Shown in pieces: positions 1 to 5,848 of a stretch of 64,000 nucleotides of DNA. Position numbers and translations under genes: made by a program. The stretch is from a virus: the IMG/VR virus record IMGVR_UViG_3300037010_002261, positions 26,152 through 90,151 of that record. One strand, given 5' to 3'. Position 1 is the stretch's first letter. Every line of letters starts with the position of its first letter. The notes under the pieces are model-generated. The model ran no database searches. It saw nothing but the letters and a program-made list of their open reading frames with translations, and was not told the origin of the DNA.

Positions 1-366
1 CGCTACATGTGCGCCTACTGCTCTGGCTTGTTCACGAGCCATGACCTGACTCGTGACCACATCATGCCGGTGTCGAAGGGCGGCCCGGACGTGTGGATGA
101 ACGTGGTCACGGCCTGCAAGGCCTGCAACAACCTGAAGGGTGACTTGCTGCCAGGCAAGCCGCTGCCGCATGGACAGTACAGCCCGCAAGGCACTCGGAC
201 CATGGATCCGCTCTACCTGCCGTACATCCCGTGCAAGGCCGAAGCCATGATCATGCGCAACCGCAACATCCAGGCTGATCAGATGGCCTTCTTGTTGGGA
301 CGGATCGCCAACAAGGACCGCAGCCGCGTGTACCGTGACTTGGCTCCGAAGTTCATCACGAGCTGA
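1..366 (+). CDS. HNH endonuclease, probably 5'-truncated by the window edge
   Basis: The frame is open from base 1; the first ATG is at 7. The protein has a CxxC pair (CAYC) near the start, then DHIMPVSKGG, a W-x-NVV segment and a second CxxC pair (CKAC) followed by N-x-x-KG. This is the standard zinc-stabilised HNH fold with the catalytic DH pair. HNH proteins normally have residues before the first CxxC, so the true start is probably outside the window. It is a DNA-cleaving enzyme, likely free-standing or homing. It ends just before a hairpin at 387-411. Confidence 0.8.
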   Translation, partial: RYMCAYCSGLFTSHDLTRDHIMPVSKGGPDVWMNVVTACKACNNLKGDLLPGKPLPHGQYSPQGTRTMDPLYLPYIPCKAEAMIMRNRNIQADQMAFLLGRIANKDRSRVYRDLAPKFITS

Positions 367-378
367 GTTCAAGCTCGG

Positions 379-411
379 CTAAATAAGGGTGGCATTTGCC
401 ACCCCCTTTAT
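379..411 (+). promoter_or_regulatory. Late-type TAAATA box followed by a perfect hairpin
   Basis: CTAAATA at 379-385 matches the T4-like late box seen throughout the window. It is followed at once by GGGTGGC-ATTT-GCCACCC and a T-rich stretch, just before the ATG at 415. The hairpin could end transcription from the HNH gene or form the 5' end of the next mRNA. Confidence 0.5.
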
Positions 412-414
412 TCT

Positions 415-1098
415 ATGCTAGTCGAAGATGTGTTCACCAACCGAGATAGGTCACCCCGCACCGCTGCGCTAAAGCTTCAGCAGGCGATGGCTGACTACCC
501 GCTTGACCTTCACATCACCCTCGCCCCCACAGAGGTGTACGGCAAGGCTAAGGAAGCCGGTAAGGCTGGCGTACGGCTCTCCTACACAGACACACACGGC
601 TTAGTCAAAGGCTGGGTTGACCTGCTACCGTCACCGACTCTACCCGAAGAGTATGTCGTCGTGGCGGCTGCGAGCGGTAGCGTCTTTTCGGGGGAGAAGT
701 TTGACATTCCGAAAATCTTCAAGGTCATGCAGCGAGACTTCATGTTCAAGGTGTTTGAGCAGCAGCTGAAGTCAGCCTTAGGTGTGACATCAATTGACCA
801 ACGGCAAGGCATCGGTGAGGACAACGACTACGTTGCGCACTGGGACATCTTCCCGCCGTTCAACCTGCCAGGTCACCAGGTGTATGACCAGTACATCGTC
901 TCTCACATCAACATCAACATCACCACCCATTCGACGGTCCGAGTCTGGATCTATGATGTCAACGGCGATGACGCCGCAAAAGCCGAAGCAACCGACCTCC
1001 ATGAAGCGCTAAAAGAGGCCGCGGAGGCGATCAAGCAAATGACGCCTGACGACATGCAAGATCCAAGCCACAACCTAAAGCCATATAAGCGGTTCTGA
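415..1098 (+). CDS. LQQ-family protein of unknown function, 227 aa
   Basis: I do not recognise a known family. Residues about 13-30 carry the motif AALKLQQAM followed by short alternating hydrophobic stretches that look like beta strands. The same helix motif recurs in more than a dozen proteins of this window. No signal peptide or membrane segment is visible. It starts 29 bases after a late-type box and hairpin. Confidence 0.6.
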   Translation: MLVEDVFTNRDRSPRTAALKLQQAMADYPLDLHITLAPTEVYGKAKEAGKAGVRLSYTDTHGLVKGWVDLLPSPTLPEEYVVVAAASGSVFSGEKFDIPKIFKVMQRDFMFKVFEQQLKSALGVTSIDQRQGIGEDNDYVAHWDIFPPFNLPGHQVYDQYIVSHININITTHSTVRVWIYDVNGDDAAKAEATDLHEALKEAAEAIKQMTPDDMQDPSHNLKPYKRF

Positions 1099-1142
1099 CA
1101 GCTAAATACTAGGCACGGCAAGCTCGCCGTTCGGAGACCGCC

Positions 1143-1334
1143 ATGTGGGACATCCTCACCTTCATCCTTAACTTCCTCACCCACCCGTTCCTGGTGGGCG
1201 CATTCGTCGGCGCTGCAGTCGGCGCCTGGTTCTACCGCTGGATGCTGAAGCGTAACCCAGCAAAGCTCGAGCAGTGGGCTCAAGAAGCGAACGGCCTGGC
1301 CGCTCTCGCTAAGTCCAAGTTGGACAACAAGTAA
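1143..1334 (+). CDS. Small membrane protein, 63 aa
   Basis: A single strongly hydrophobic segment spans residues about 5-32 (LTFILNFLTHPFLVGAFVGA), followed by a charged, amphipathic C-terminal helix. This suggests an inner-membrane anchor with a cytoplasmic tail. The start has a GGAG Shine-Dalgarno element in a 35-base leader that begins at a TAAATA box (1103-1108). Function unknown; a holin or membrane-adapter role is only a guess. Confidence 0.6.
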   Translation: MWDILTFILNFLTHPFLVGAFVGAAVGAWFYRWMLKRNPAKLEQWAQEANGLAALAKSKLDNK

Positions 1335-1366
1335 CGGTACAAGTAGGATTGTTACACTTTAGCCGG

Positions 1367-1395
1367 TTTACAACGACTTCGACTGTAAATACAAT
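1367..1395 (+). promoter_or_regulatory. Sigma70-type promoter of the tRNA operon leader
   Basis: TTTACA at 1367-1372 and TACAAT at 1390-1395 with a 17-base spacer. This is the same promoter form as at 2639, 5208, 7200 and 10332. Transcription would start near 1401-1403, immediately before the leader ORF at 1405, so the leader mRNA would be almost leaderless. Confidence 0.75.
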
Positions 1396-1404
1396 TCTAC
1401 CATC

Positions 1405-1479
1405 ATGAAGAACACCTCCCTATCATATTTGAGCTCCTCATCGCTTTATAGCGATGGAGGCTTTTGCATGATCGGGTAA
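1405..1479 (+). CDS. Ser/Leu/Tyr-rich leader peptide, 24 aa
   Basis: A 24-codon ORF between the promoter and the first tRNA. Residues 5-16 read SLSYLSSSSLYS: twelve consecutive codons for serine, leucine or tyrosine only (Ser TCC x2, TCA x2, TCG, AGC x2; Leu CTA, TTG, CTT; Tyr TAT x2). Those are the amino acids of the tRNAs encoded downstream, and every codon used has a cognate tRNA in this window. The ORF lies across the first hairpin arm and ends just after the second arm, as in amino-acid operon leader peptides. Inference: its translation measures the supply of charged class II tRNAs. It lacks a Shine-Dalgarno sequence. Confidence 0.75.
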   Translation: MKNTSLSYLSSSSLYSDGGFCMIG

Positions 1480-1540
1480 GACAGAACTTCTACCTTCACA
1501 CCTAGCAAAAGCCTCCGACCGAAAGGTCCGAGGCTTTTTC
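1436..1540 (+). promoter_or_regulatory. Transcription attenuator (pause hairpin, antiterminator, terminator)
   Basis: Four segments are visible. Segment 1 (1436-1444) pairs with segment 2 (1451-1460) with one bulge. Segment 2 extended, GGAGGCTTTTGC at 1456-1467, is perfectly complementary over 12 bases to segment 3, GCAAAAGCCTCC at 1505-1516. Segment 3 also forms the 5' arm of the terminator with segment 4 (1525-1539). The antiterminator and terminator are therefore mutually exclusive. A ribosome stalled in the Ser/Leu/Tyr run would cover segment 1 and free segment 2 to block the terminator. A ribosome reaching the stop at 1477 would cover segment 2 and let it form. Confidence 0.75.
1507..1540 (+). 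terminator. Intrinsic terminator of the tRNA operon leader
   Basis: AAAAGCCTC-C-GACC, GAAA tetraloop, GGTC-C-GAGGC then TTTTT: 13 base pairs interrupted by one C-C mismatch, with a U tract. It lies 42 bases before the first tRNA, so it would switch off the whole cluster when formed. Confidence 0.8.
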
Positions 1541-1581
1541 TCATTGGTGTGACGCTCTTTAACAATTCGCGCTTTACTTTT

Positions 1582-1666
1582 GGGGTCGTAGACAGTAATG
1601 GCTTCTGCCCGGCCTGTAAACCCGGTGTCCCTGACCAACAAGGTTCGATTCCTTGCGGCCCCACCA
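1582..1666 (+). tRNA. tRNA-Tyr(GTA)
   Basis: Acceptor GGGGTCG pairs with CGGCCCC, then A and an encoded CCA. T arm CAAGG-TTCGATT-CCTTG. Anticodon loop CTGTAAA gives GTA. The long variable region is as expected for class II tRNA-Tyr. One mismatch (C-C) closes the anticodon stem. Confidence 0.8.
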
Positions 1667-1674
1667 AAAGTAAT

Positions 1675-1755
1675 GGATCAGCTGGGTGAGACGAGCCCAG
1701 GAGCCAGTTTGGGCTCCCGCGAAAGCTACGTAGGTTCGACTCCTATCCTGATCCA
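1675..1755 (+). tRNA. tRNA, isotype unresolved, long variable region
   Basis: Acceptor GGATCAG/CTGATCC and T arm GTAGG-TTCGACT-CCTAT are clear. The anticodon stem GGAGC/GCTCC encloses an 8-base loop CAGTTTGG, so the anticodon cannot be read safely (TTG is possible). The variable region is about 12 bases with a small GC-GAAA-GC hairpin, which suggests class II. CCA is not encoded. A base error or a degenerate gene are both possible. Confidence 0.6.
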
Positions 1756-1769
1756 CCCGTAAGACCCTT

Positions 1770-1850
1770 GGAGGTATAGACGCCTATGGAGAGCGCCCGG
1801 ACTGTAACCCCGGTACTTCGGTCATGAAGGTTCGATTCCTTCTACCTCCA
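1770..1850 (+). tRNA. tRNA-Tyr(GTA), second copy
   Basis: Acceptor GGAGGTA/TACCTCC, T arm GAAGG-TTCGATT-CCTTC. The loop CTGTAAC has U33 followed by GTA, with one A-C mismatch closing the anticodon stem. The variable arm has a TTCG-capped mini-hairpin. CCA not encoded. It differs clearly in sequence from the tRNA-Tyr at 1582. Confidence 0.65.
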
Positions 1851-1856
1851 CCCACC

Positions 1857-1935
1857 GCCCTGGTGATGAAATCTTGGTAAACATGTCCGCCTCAGAAGCG
1901 GAATTCTGCGGGTTCGAGTCCCGCCTAGGGCACCA
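1857..1935 (+). tRNA. tRNA-Leu(CAG) with a shortened variable region
   Basis: Acceptor GCCCTGG/CTAGGGC, A, encoded CCA. Anticodon arm TCCGC-CTCAGAA-GCGGA gives CAG. T arm GCGGG-TTCGAGT-CCCGC. Only five bases (ATTCT) separate the anticodon and T arms. Bacterial tRNA-Leu normally has a long variable arm there, so this one is unusual. Confidence 0.8.
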
Positions 1936-1938
1936 TAT

Positions 1939-2021
1939 GCACACGTGATGGAATTGGTATACATCACAGCCTCAGACACTGTGGCCTTCGGGATTGGGAG
2001 TTCAAGTCTCCCCCGTGTGCA
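1939..2021 (+). tRNA. tRNA-Leu(CAG), second copy
   Basis: Acceptor GCACACG/CGTGTGC. The D loop contains GAATTGGTA, typical of Leu. Loop CTCAGAC gives CAG. The variable arm GGCCTTCGGGATT is long. CCA not encoded. This appears to duplicate the decoding of the neighbouring Leu(CAG). Confidence 0.75.
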
Positions 2022-2023
2022 CC

Positions 2024-2029
2024 TAAATA
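2024..2029 (+). promoter_or_regulatory. Late-type TAAATA box before the HNH gene
   Basis: TAAATA lies 6 bases before the ATG at 2036, the spacing seen before many genes here. A transcript starting there would be leaderless. Confidence 0.45.
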
Positions 2030-2035
2030 GGCAGC

Positions 2036-2545
2036 ATGAAACGCGGACCTAAACCAGCTACACCAATTTCAACGGCACACATGTGTGCTTACGACTGTGG
2101 GCAAACTGCCCTATTCATTAGTGCAAGTGGAAAGTACATTTGCTGCAAGAGCGCTAATCAATGCTTAGCAAATCGAGCTAGAAGCAGTGCTACATTGAGA
2201 GCTGGCTATCAAGCAGGAAGACCTACTGCAGGGCCGATGCGCGAAGATAGAATCAAGGGCGGTTTAATGGCCGCACGTATTGCAAAAGACAAACGGCAGC
2301 ACCACTTAACAGATGCACCATGGCACGAAGTTCCTAAGAGCTGCTTCCATGAGCGCGTGTTGTTAGAGCAAGGCGGCATTTGTAAAGAATGCGGCCTTGG
2401 ACAAACTTGGAATGGCAAGCCCTTAGTGTTTCAGCTTGATCACGCTAATGGTGATAACAAGGACAATCGGCGTGAAAACTTACGCATGATCTGTCCCAAC
2501 TGTCACACACAAACTCCAACGTGGGGTTTTAAGAAACGTACTTAG
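2036..2545 (+). CDS. HNH homing endonuclease inside the tRNA cluster
   Basis: The C-terminal third has CKECG, then QLDHANGDNKDNRRENLRMI and CPNCH, the zinc-ribbon HNH arrangement with the catalytic DH. The N-terminal part has two further Cys-containing clusters that may bind DNA. It sits between two tRNA-Leu genes and is markedly more AT-rich than its neighbours, as expected for a mobile free-standing endonuclease. tRNA genes are common homing targets. Confidence 0.85.
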   Translation: MKRGPKPATPISTAHMCAYDCGQTALFISASGKYICCKSANQCLANRARSSATLRAGYQAGRPTAGPMREDRIKGGLMAARIAKDKRQHHLTDAPWHEVPKSCFHERVLLEQGGICKECGLGQTWNGKPLVFQLDHANGDNKDNRRENLRMICPNCHTQTPTWGFKKRT

Positions 2546-2549
2546 TCAC

Positions 2550-2634
2550 GCGCCCGTGGCGGAATGGGTAGACGCGGCAGACTCAAAATCTGTTGCCGCA
2601 AGGCGTGTCGGTTCGAGTCCGACCGGGCGCACCA
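2550..2634 (+). tRNA. tRNA-Leu(CAA)
   Basis: Acceptor GCGCCCG/CGGGCGC, A, encoded CCA. Anticodon arm GCAGA-CTCAAAA-TCTGT gives CAA. Long variable arm; T arm GTCGG-TTCGAGT-CCGAC. Strongly similar to the tRNA-Leu at 11092. Confidence 0.9.
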
Positions 2635-2638
2635 AGTG

Positions 2639-2667
2639 TTTACAAGCGGATCGTGATGATGTACAAT
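2639..2667 (+). promoter_or_regulatory. Sigma70-type promoter with conserved leader
   Basis: TTTACA (2639-2644), 17 bases, TACAAT (2662-2667) followed by CAT. The downstream leader has GATACTTAGGAG just before the ATG at 2704, a block shared with the promoters at 5208, 7200 and 39497. Confidence 0.8.
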
Positions 2668-2703
2668 CATTCCATTCTGCCAACCGATACTTAGGAGCAC
2701 AGC

Positions 2704-2961
2704 ATGACCTTCCCGACACAAATTGTAGTCACAAAAGACGGCGTCGAGGTGTTCAACGCGGTCGCAGGAATTCATCGCGGCCAACCGCTGACCTACCCAG
2801 GCTGCGAGGACTCTGCTGCGCGAGGCTTCATCTGCTTTGCAAGCCCACTCATTGGTTGCGCTTACCACTACACCAGTTACATCGAAGCCGCTGAGCGCAT
2901 CGCCCGCATGGGTTACATTACGACCATCACGGAAGCCGGCGCCGACAAGGTGATTCAATGA
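2704..2961 (+). CDS. Hypothetical protein, 85 aa
   Basis: Unrecognised small protein directly behind a strong promoter and an AGGAG ribosome-binding site, hence probably early. It begins TFPTQIVVTKDG and has several Cys and Tyr residues in the middle (ARGFICFA, GCAYHYTSY). Its stop overlaps the next start by ATGA, so the two are likely co-translated. Confidence 0.6.
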   Translation: MTFPTQIVVTKDGVEVFNAVAGIHRGQPLTYPGCEDSAARGFICFASPLIGCAYHYTSYIEAAERIARMGYITTITEAGADKVIQ

Positions 2962-3248
2962 GCTGCGTTCACAACTACAAGCCGGTCGAAGGCGTCCGCG
3001 CCGTCTACCGCTGCCCAAGCTGCGGCATCTTTGCGCACAAGAGCAAGGCTCGCATCGGTCATGGCTCAAGCACCGAACTGACACCCTACAAGTGCCACCG
3101 CACAGGGTGCGATCAGCCGGTTGTCGTGCTGTACCCGGTTGTCAAGGGACGGAAGCGCTCACAACCTAGCTGCACCTTCCACCGCAAGGACCAAGAGATC
3201 GCAGAGCTCGGGCCGCTGTCCGACGCCATCCGAAACTTCAAGCGGTGA
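2958..3248 (+). CDS. Zinc-ribbon-like small protein, 96 aa
   Basis: Cys/His pairs at residues about 3-5 (CVH), 19-22 (CPSC), 46-51 (CHRTGC) and 72-75 (CTFH) suggest one or two bound zinc ions. The basic C-terminus would suit nucleic-acid binding. Function unknown. Overlaps both neighbours by four bases. Confidence 0.55.
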   Translation: MSCVHNYKPVEGVRAVYRCPSCGIFAHKSKARIGHGSSTELTPYKCHRTGCDQPVVVLYPVVKGRKRSQPSCTFHRKDQEIAELGPLSDAIRNFKR

Positions 3249-3466
3249 AGCTCGAGTACCTGACCGATAAGGCAAGGCACCTCATCTGCTTGCCCTACTC
3301 AATCGAGAACCTGCACCTGATGGCGCAGGAGCTCAACATCGCTCGCTGCTGGTTCCACAAGGACCACTACGACATTCCCAAGCGCCGCATCGCTGAGATC
3401 GAAGCGAAGTGCCGGATCGTGACCAGCCAGGACATCGTCCGGATCGCGAGGCACGGTGGCGACTAA
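3245..3466 (+). CDS. DUF4031-like protein, 73 aa
   Basis: GTG start overlapping the upstream stop. The order HLICLPYSIENLHLMAQ, then ARCWFHKDHYDIP, matches the DUF4031 family found in phages and bacteria, whose activity is unknown to me. The stop codon TAA is itself the beginning of a TAAATA late box for the next gene. Confidence 0.65.
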   Translation: MKLEYLTDKARHLICLPYSIENLHLMAQELNIARCWFHKDHYDIPKRRIAEIEAKCRIVTSQDIVRIARHGGD

Positions 3467-3469
3467 ATA
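3464..3469 (+). promoter_or_regulatory. Late-type TAAATA box overlapping a stop codon
   Basis: TAAATA begins with the stop codon of the DUF4031-like gene and ends 5 bases before the ATG at 3475. Confidence 0.45.
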
Positions 3470-3474
3470 CCAGC

Positions 3475-4035
3475 ATGAAGTGCTGGCATGAACTGACTAT
3501 CCCGACAGCGGGCGCCCTAAGACCTGGTTGGACGCTCCCCGCTGACCCCAAGCCCTGGGCTATCTATGACCCTACGCTGACCGACATCTTCACCGATGAT
3601 TGGTTACGCTGGATGACCTTGATCGGCCTGCCGGTCTGCCAGGCTATCTTGTTCTACAAGCAGCCTTGGGCTCGAAGCCCCATCGCGCACATCGACATGA
3701 GCACGCCGACTAGGCCGAAAGCATTTGCTTTTAACTGGGTCCTAGGCGGCAAGGGGAGCAAGATGCTGTGGTACACAGGGCATGAGGGCAAAGCAGGTGC
3801 CGCAAGCCTGACCATGGTCGAGACAGACTACCTCTCATGGCCTAAGACGGAGCTCACGCTTATTGACAGCCATGAGGTCAAGCAAGAGCTTACGCTCGTG
3901 CGCACGGACGTTCCGCACTCCATTGACGTGGAGGCTGAGCCTCGGTGGTGCATTAGCGTAAGGGTTCCTGACAGCGTCATTGGGGCCTCTTGGAACGAAG
4001 CTGTAGCTAAGCTGCAGCACCTCATCATCGGATGA
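3475..4035 (+). CDS. 2OG-Fe(II) oxygenase-like double-stranded beta-helix protein, 186 aa
   Basis: The central part has an H-x-D motif (HIDM at about residue 73), then FNWVLGG and MLWYTG, a distal His (VPHSID) and a distal Arg in RWCISVRV. This order is the iron and 2-oxoglutarate binding pattern of the jelly-roll oxygenases. Substrate unknown; phage members may hydroxylate nucleotides or proteins. The stop codon overlaps the first bases of the tRNA-Ser gene at 4030. The ATG at 3475 was chosen because of the TAAATA box just before it. Confidence 0.55.
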   Translation: MKCWHELTIPTAGALRPGWTLPADPKPWAIYDPTLTDIFTDDWLRWMTLIGLPVCQAILFYKQPWARSPIAHIDMSTPTRPKAFAFNWVLGGKGSKMLWYTGHEGKAGAASLTMVETDYLSWPKTELTLIDSHEVKQELTLVRTDVPHSIDVEAEPRWCISVRVPDSVIGASWNEAVAKLQHLIIG

Positions 4036-4120
4036 TAAACCGGGCGGGCGTCCGGGGCCGCCTTGAAAGCGGTACGGTTCGGCTAGTACCCGGGCTGGGG
4101 TTCGAGTCCTCTGTCATCCG
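4030..4120 (+). tRNA. tRNA-Ser(TGA)
   Basis: Acceptor GGATGAT/GTCATCC, anticodon arm GCCGC-CTTGAAA-GCGGT giving TGA, a long variable arm and a T arm with TTCGAGT. CCA not encoded (G-CCG follows). Its 5' end overlaps the stop codon of the preceding CDS. Confidence 0.85.
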
Positions 4121-4170
4121 CCGCTTTATATCACCTTGGCCGAAAAGGTAATATAATGCAAACACATCAC

Positions 4171-4253
4171 GCCCTCGTGATAAATGCAAATTGGTACAGC
4201 TACTAGCTTGAGATGCTAGATTTTTGCGGGTTCGAGTCCCGCCGAGGGCACCA
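4171..4253 (+). tRNA. tRNA-Leu(GAG) with a shortened variable region
   Basis: Acceptor GCCCTCG/CGAGGGC, A, encoded CCA. Anticodon arm CTAGC-TTGAGAT-GCTAG gives GAG. The D loop has AAATTGGTA. Only six bases (ATTTTT) lie between the anticodon and T stems, so the usual Leu variable arm is missing, as in the Leu(CAG) at 1857. Confidence 0.8.
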
Positions 4254-4254
4254 A

Positions 4255-4399
4255 GGTGACATGCTGAAAATTGGTAGACAGCGTCGCGGTCAAGTCAAGA
4301 CGGAGAGGCCTTATCACCCTCGCATGCCCATGGCAGGAACCGATGGCATAAGCTAGCATGACAGACTATGCATCGTAGGTTCGAGTCCTACTGTCACCT
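4255..4399 (+). tRNA. tRNA-Leu-like element, 145 nt, with a large internal expansion
   Basis: The ends form a good acceptor (GGTGACA/TGTCACC), a T arm GTAGG-TTCGAGT-CCTAC and a Leu-like D arm (CTG-AAAATTGGTAGA-CAG). Between the D and T arms lie about 100 bases instead of about 45, with several small inverted repeats. I could not place a canonical anticodon arm. It may be an intron-containing, rearranged or decayed tRNA-Leu. Confidence 0.5.
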
Positions 4400-4402
4400 T
4401 AC

Positions 4403-4491
4403 GGAAGATGAACCGGACAGGGTCCGGACCTGCTTCGAAAGCAGTGGGAGTCACAGAGATGTGGCTTGGGGTTCAAGTCCTCCGTCTTCCA
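4403..4491 (+). tRNA. tRNA-Ser(CGA)
   Basis: Acceptor GGAAGAT/GTCTTCC, anticodon arm CTGC-TTCGAAA-GCAG giving CGA, long variable arm, T loop TTCAAGT. CCA not encoded. Confidence 0.85.
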
Positions 4492-4493
4492 CC

Positions 4494-4579
4494 GCCCCGT
4501 TGGCGAAATTGGTAGACGCAGCAGGCTTAAACTCTGCCGCCTCGGAAGAGGCGTACCGGTTCGAGTCCGGTACGGGACA
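4494..4579 (+). tRNA. tRNA-Leu(TAA)
   Basis: Typical Leu layout with D loop AAATTGGTAGAC, anticodon arm GCAGG-CTTAAAC-TCTGC giving TAA, variable arm GCCTCGGAAGAGGC and T arm ACCGG-TTCGAGT-CCGGT. One mismatch in the acceptor (second pair). Confidence 0.85.
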
Positions 4580-4582
4580 CAT

Positions 4583-4677
4583 GGATAGTTAACCGGTTAG
4601 GTGACCGGACCTGCTTGGAAAGCAGTGGGATTCTTCGGTAACGAGGGATTGGGTTTCGAGTACTCAACTATCCGCCA
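4583..4677 (+). tRNA. tRNA-Ser(GGA)
   Basis: Acceptor GGATAGT/ACTATCC, G, encoded CCA. Anticodon arm CTGC-TTGGAAA-GCAG gives GGA. Long variable arm. The final A of CCA is also the first base of the ATG at 4677. Confidence 0.85.
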
Positions 4678-5075
4678 TGATAGCACACAACGACATTACC
4701 GGCGATGCCCTCAAGTCCAAGTCAACTACCGACTCCTACCGTAGCGGGTGGGACCGAATCTTTGGCAAGAAGGCTGAAGAACAAGAGCCAGCTGCAGAAG
4801 CACTTGGCAAGGAAAAGCGGTACATTGTCCGTGTTGGGCTTGACGCAAAGTACTCGCCCGAAACCGCCGCAAGGCTAATCAATGCAGAGTACGGCACGGT
4901 GCTTCGCGCGTCTGGTCAAAGCTTGCTTATCACGCTGCGTGACGCTCCCGACACGCTCAACCACCTGAAGGAGGCTACAGGTTGCGCTGTGTCCGAGGAG
5001 GTGCTGTACAAACGGCCTGACGCACGCTTACATGTACGGCTCTACGACGACCCGCTCGAAGATCATCACGACTGA
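4677..5075 (+). CDS. Hypothetical protein starting on a tRNA CCA end, 132 aa
   Basis: Unrecognised, acidic at both ends. A middle segment KRYIVRVGLDAKYSPETAAR and a later LLITLRDAPDTLNHLKE suggest a small alpha/beta fold. The only ATG uses the last A of the upstream tRNA-Ser CCA, and there is no Shine-Dalgarno element. Either translation and tRNA maturation compete, or a non-ATG start further inside is used. Confidence 0.55.
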   Translation: MIAHNDITGDALKSKSTTDSYRSGWDRIFGKKAEEQEPAAEALGKEKRYIVRVGLDAKYSPETAARLINAEYGTVLRASGQSLLITLRDAPDTLNHLKEATGCAVSEEVLYKRPDARLHVRLYDDPLEDHHD

Positions 5076-5092
5076 GTAAAGCGCGAATTCAT

Positions 5093-5188
5093 GGAAGGTT
5101 AACCAGGTAGGTGCCTGGACCGGATTGCTAATCCGAGGGTCTCGCTCTCAACAAGCGGGATGGGTTTCGAGTACTCAGCCTTCCGCCA
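5093..5188 (+). tRNA. tRNA-Ser(GCT)
   Basis: Acceptor GGAAGGT/GCCTTCC, G, encoded CCA. Anticodon arm CGGA-TTGCTAA-TCCG gives GCT. Very long variable arm. With TGA, CGA and GGA this completes a serine set. Confidence 0.85.
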
Positions 5189-5207
5189 TCTTTTTGTCTC
5201 TCGAGTG

Positions 5208-5236
5208 TTTACACGGAGGCCGTACTGGTGTACAAT
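5208..5236 (+). promoter_or_regulatory. Sigma70-type promoter
   Basis: TTTACA (5208-5213), 17 bases, TACAAT (5231-5236) then CAT. The leader includes CAGTGATACTTGGAG before the ATG at 5273, nearly identical to the leader at 7230-7260. Confidence 0.8.
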
Positions 5237-5272
5237 CATCATATCGGCAACAGTGATACTTGGAGATGCAAG

Positions 5273-5617
5273 ATGCTCAAATCGCTCAATGATTCCAACC
5301 TTTGCGCCCTGCATGCAGGCGCCACGAAGGTCTGGTACTACAAGCCCGCGGTCGCCCGCTACATCACCTTCGGCGAGGTCAAGGTTGACCCGAAGAACCT
5401 GGAGGCAACGCACGTGCTGTTGGGCTCCATCGCCGAAACCCACCTCGAAGCTATCTTCGGCTCTCTCCAAGGTGAATGCTGGTCCCCGAACGGCGAAGCC
5501 CGCGAGCTAATCACGAGCAAGGAGCTGAACCACACCTCGATGTCCGTCGGTGACGTGATCGAGGTCAACGGCCGCGCCTACGAGTGCAAGCCGTTTGGCT
5601 TTGCGGAGCTGGTATGA
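5273..5617 (+). CDS. Hypothetical protein, 114 aa
   Basis: The start ATG at 5273 follows GGAG and the promoter leader; an earlier in-frame ATG would lie inside the promoter. Residues near the C-terminus, HTSMSVGDVIEVNGRAYECKPFGF split around residue 95, resemble a domain widespread in plasmid and phage hypothetical proteins. No catalytic motif is obvious. Its stop overlaps the next start (ATGA). Confidence 0.6.
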   Translation: MLKSLNDSNLCALHAGATKVWYYKPAVARYITFGEVKVDPKNLEATHVLLGSIAETHLEAIFGSLQGECWSPNGEARELITSKELNHTSMSVGDVIEVNGRAYECKPFGFAELV

Positions 5618-5847
5618 CCTACTCATCCATCTGCTGTGCCTCTAACCGGGGCGGCTGCGGCCACACCTTCACGCCGGCGCGCGAGTTCCAAAAAGCTTGC
5701 TCCCGTGACTGTGCTTCGCGCATGATCGGCCAAGTCACTGAAGAGCTGCGGCTGGCTCGCCGGCAGTACTACATCGAGCGACAAGCAACGCTCTCAGATC
5801 TGGTCCCTAAGCCGAAGCGCAAGCGCGCTCGTCGGCGCAGGAAGTAG
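5614..5847 (+). CDS. Small Cys-rich basic protein, 77 aa
   Basis: N-terminal Cys residues (SICCASNRGGCGH, then KACSRDCASR) suggest a zinc knuckle. The C-terminus is a run of Lys/Arg (PKPKRKRARRRRK) typical of nucleic-acid binding. Role unknown. Confidence 0.55.
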   Translation: MTYSSICCASNRGGCGHTFTPAREFQKACSRDCASRMIGQVTEELRLARRQYYIERQATLSDLVPKPKRKRARRRRK

Positions 5848-5848
5848 C

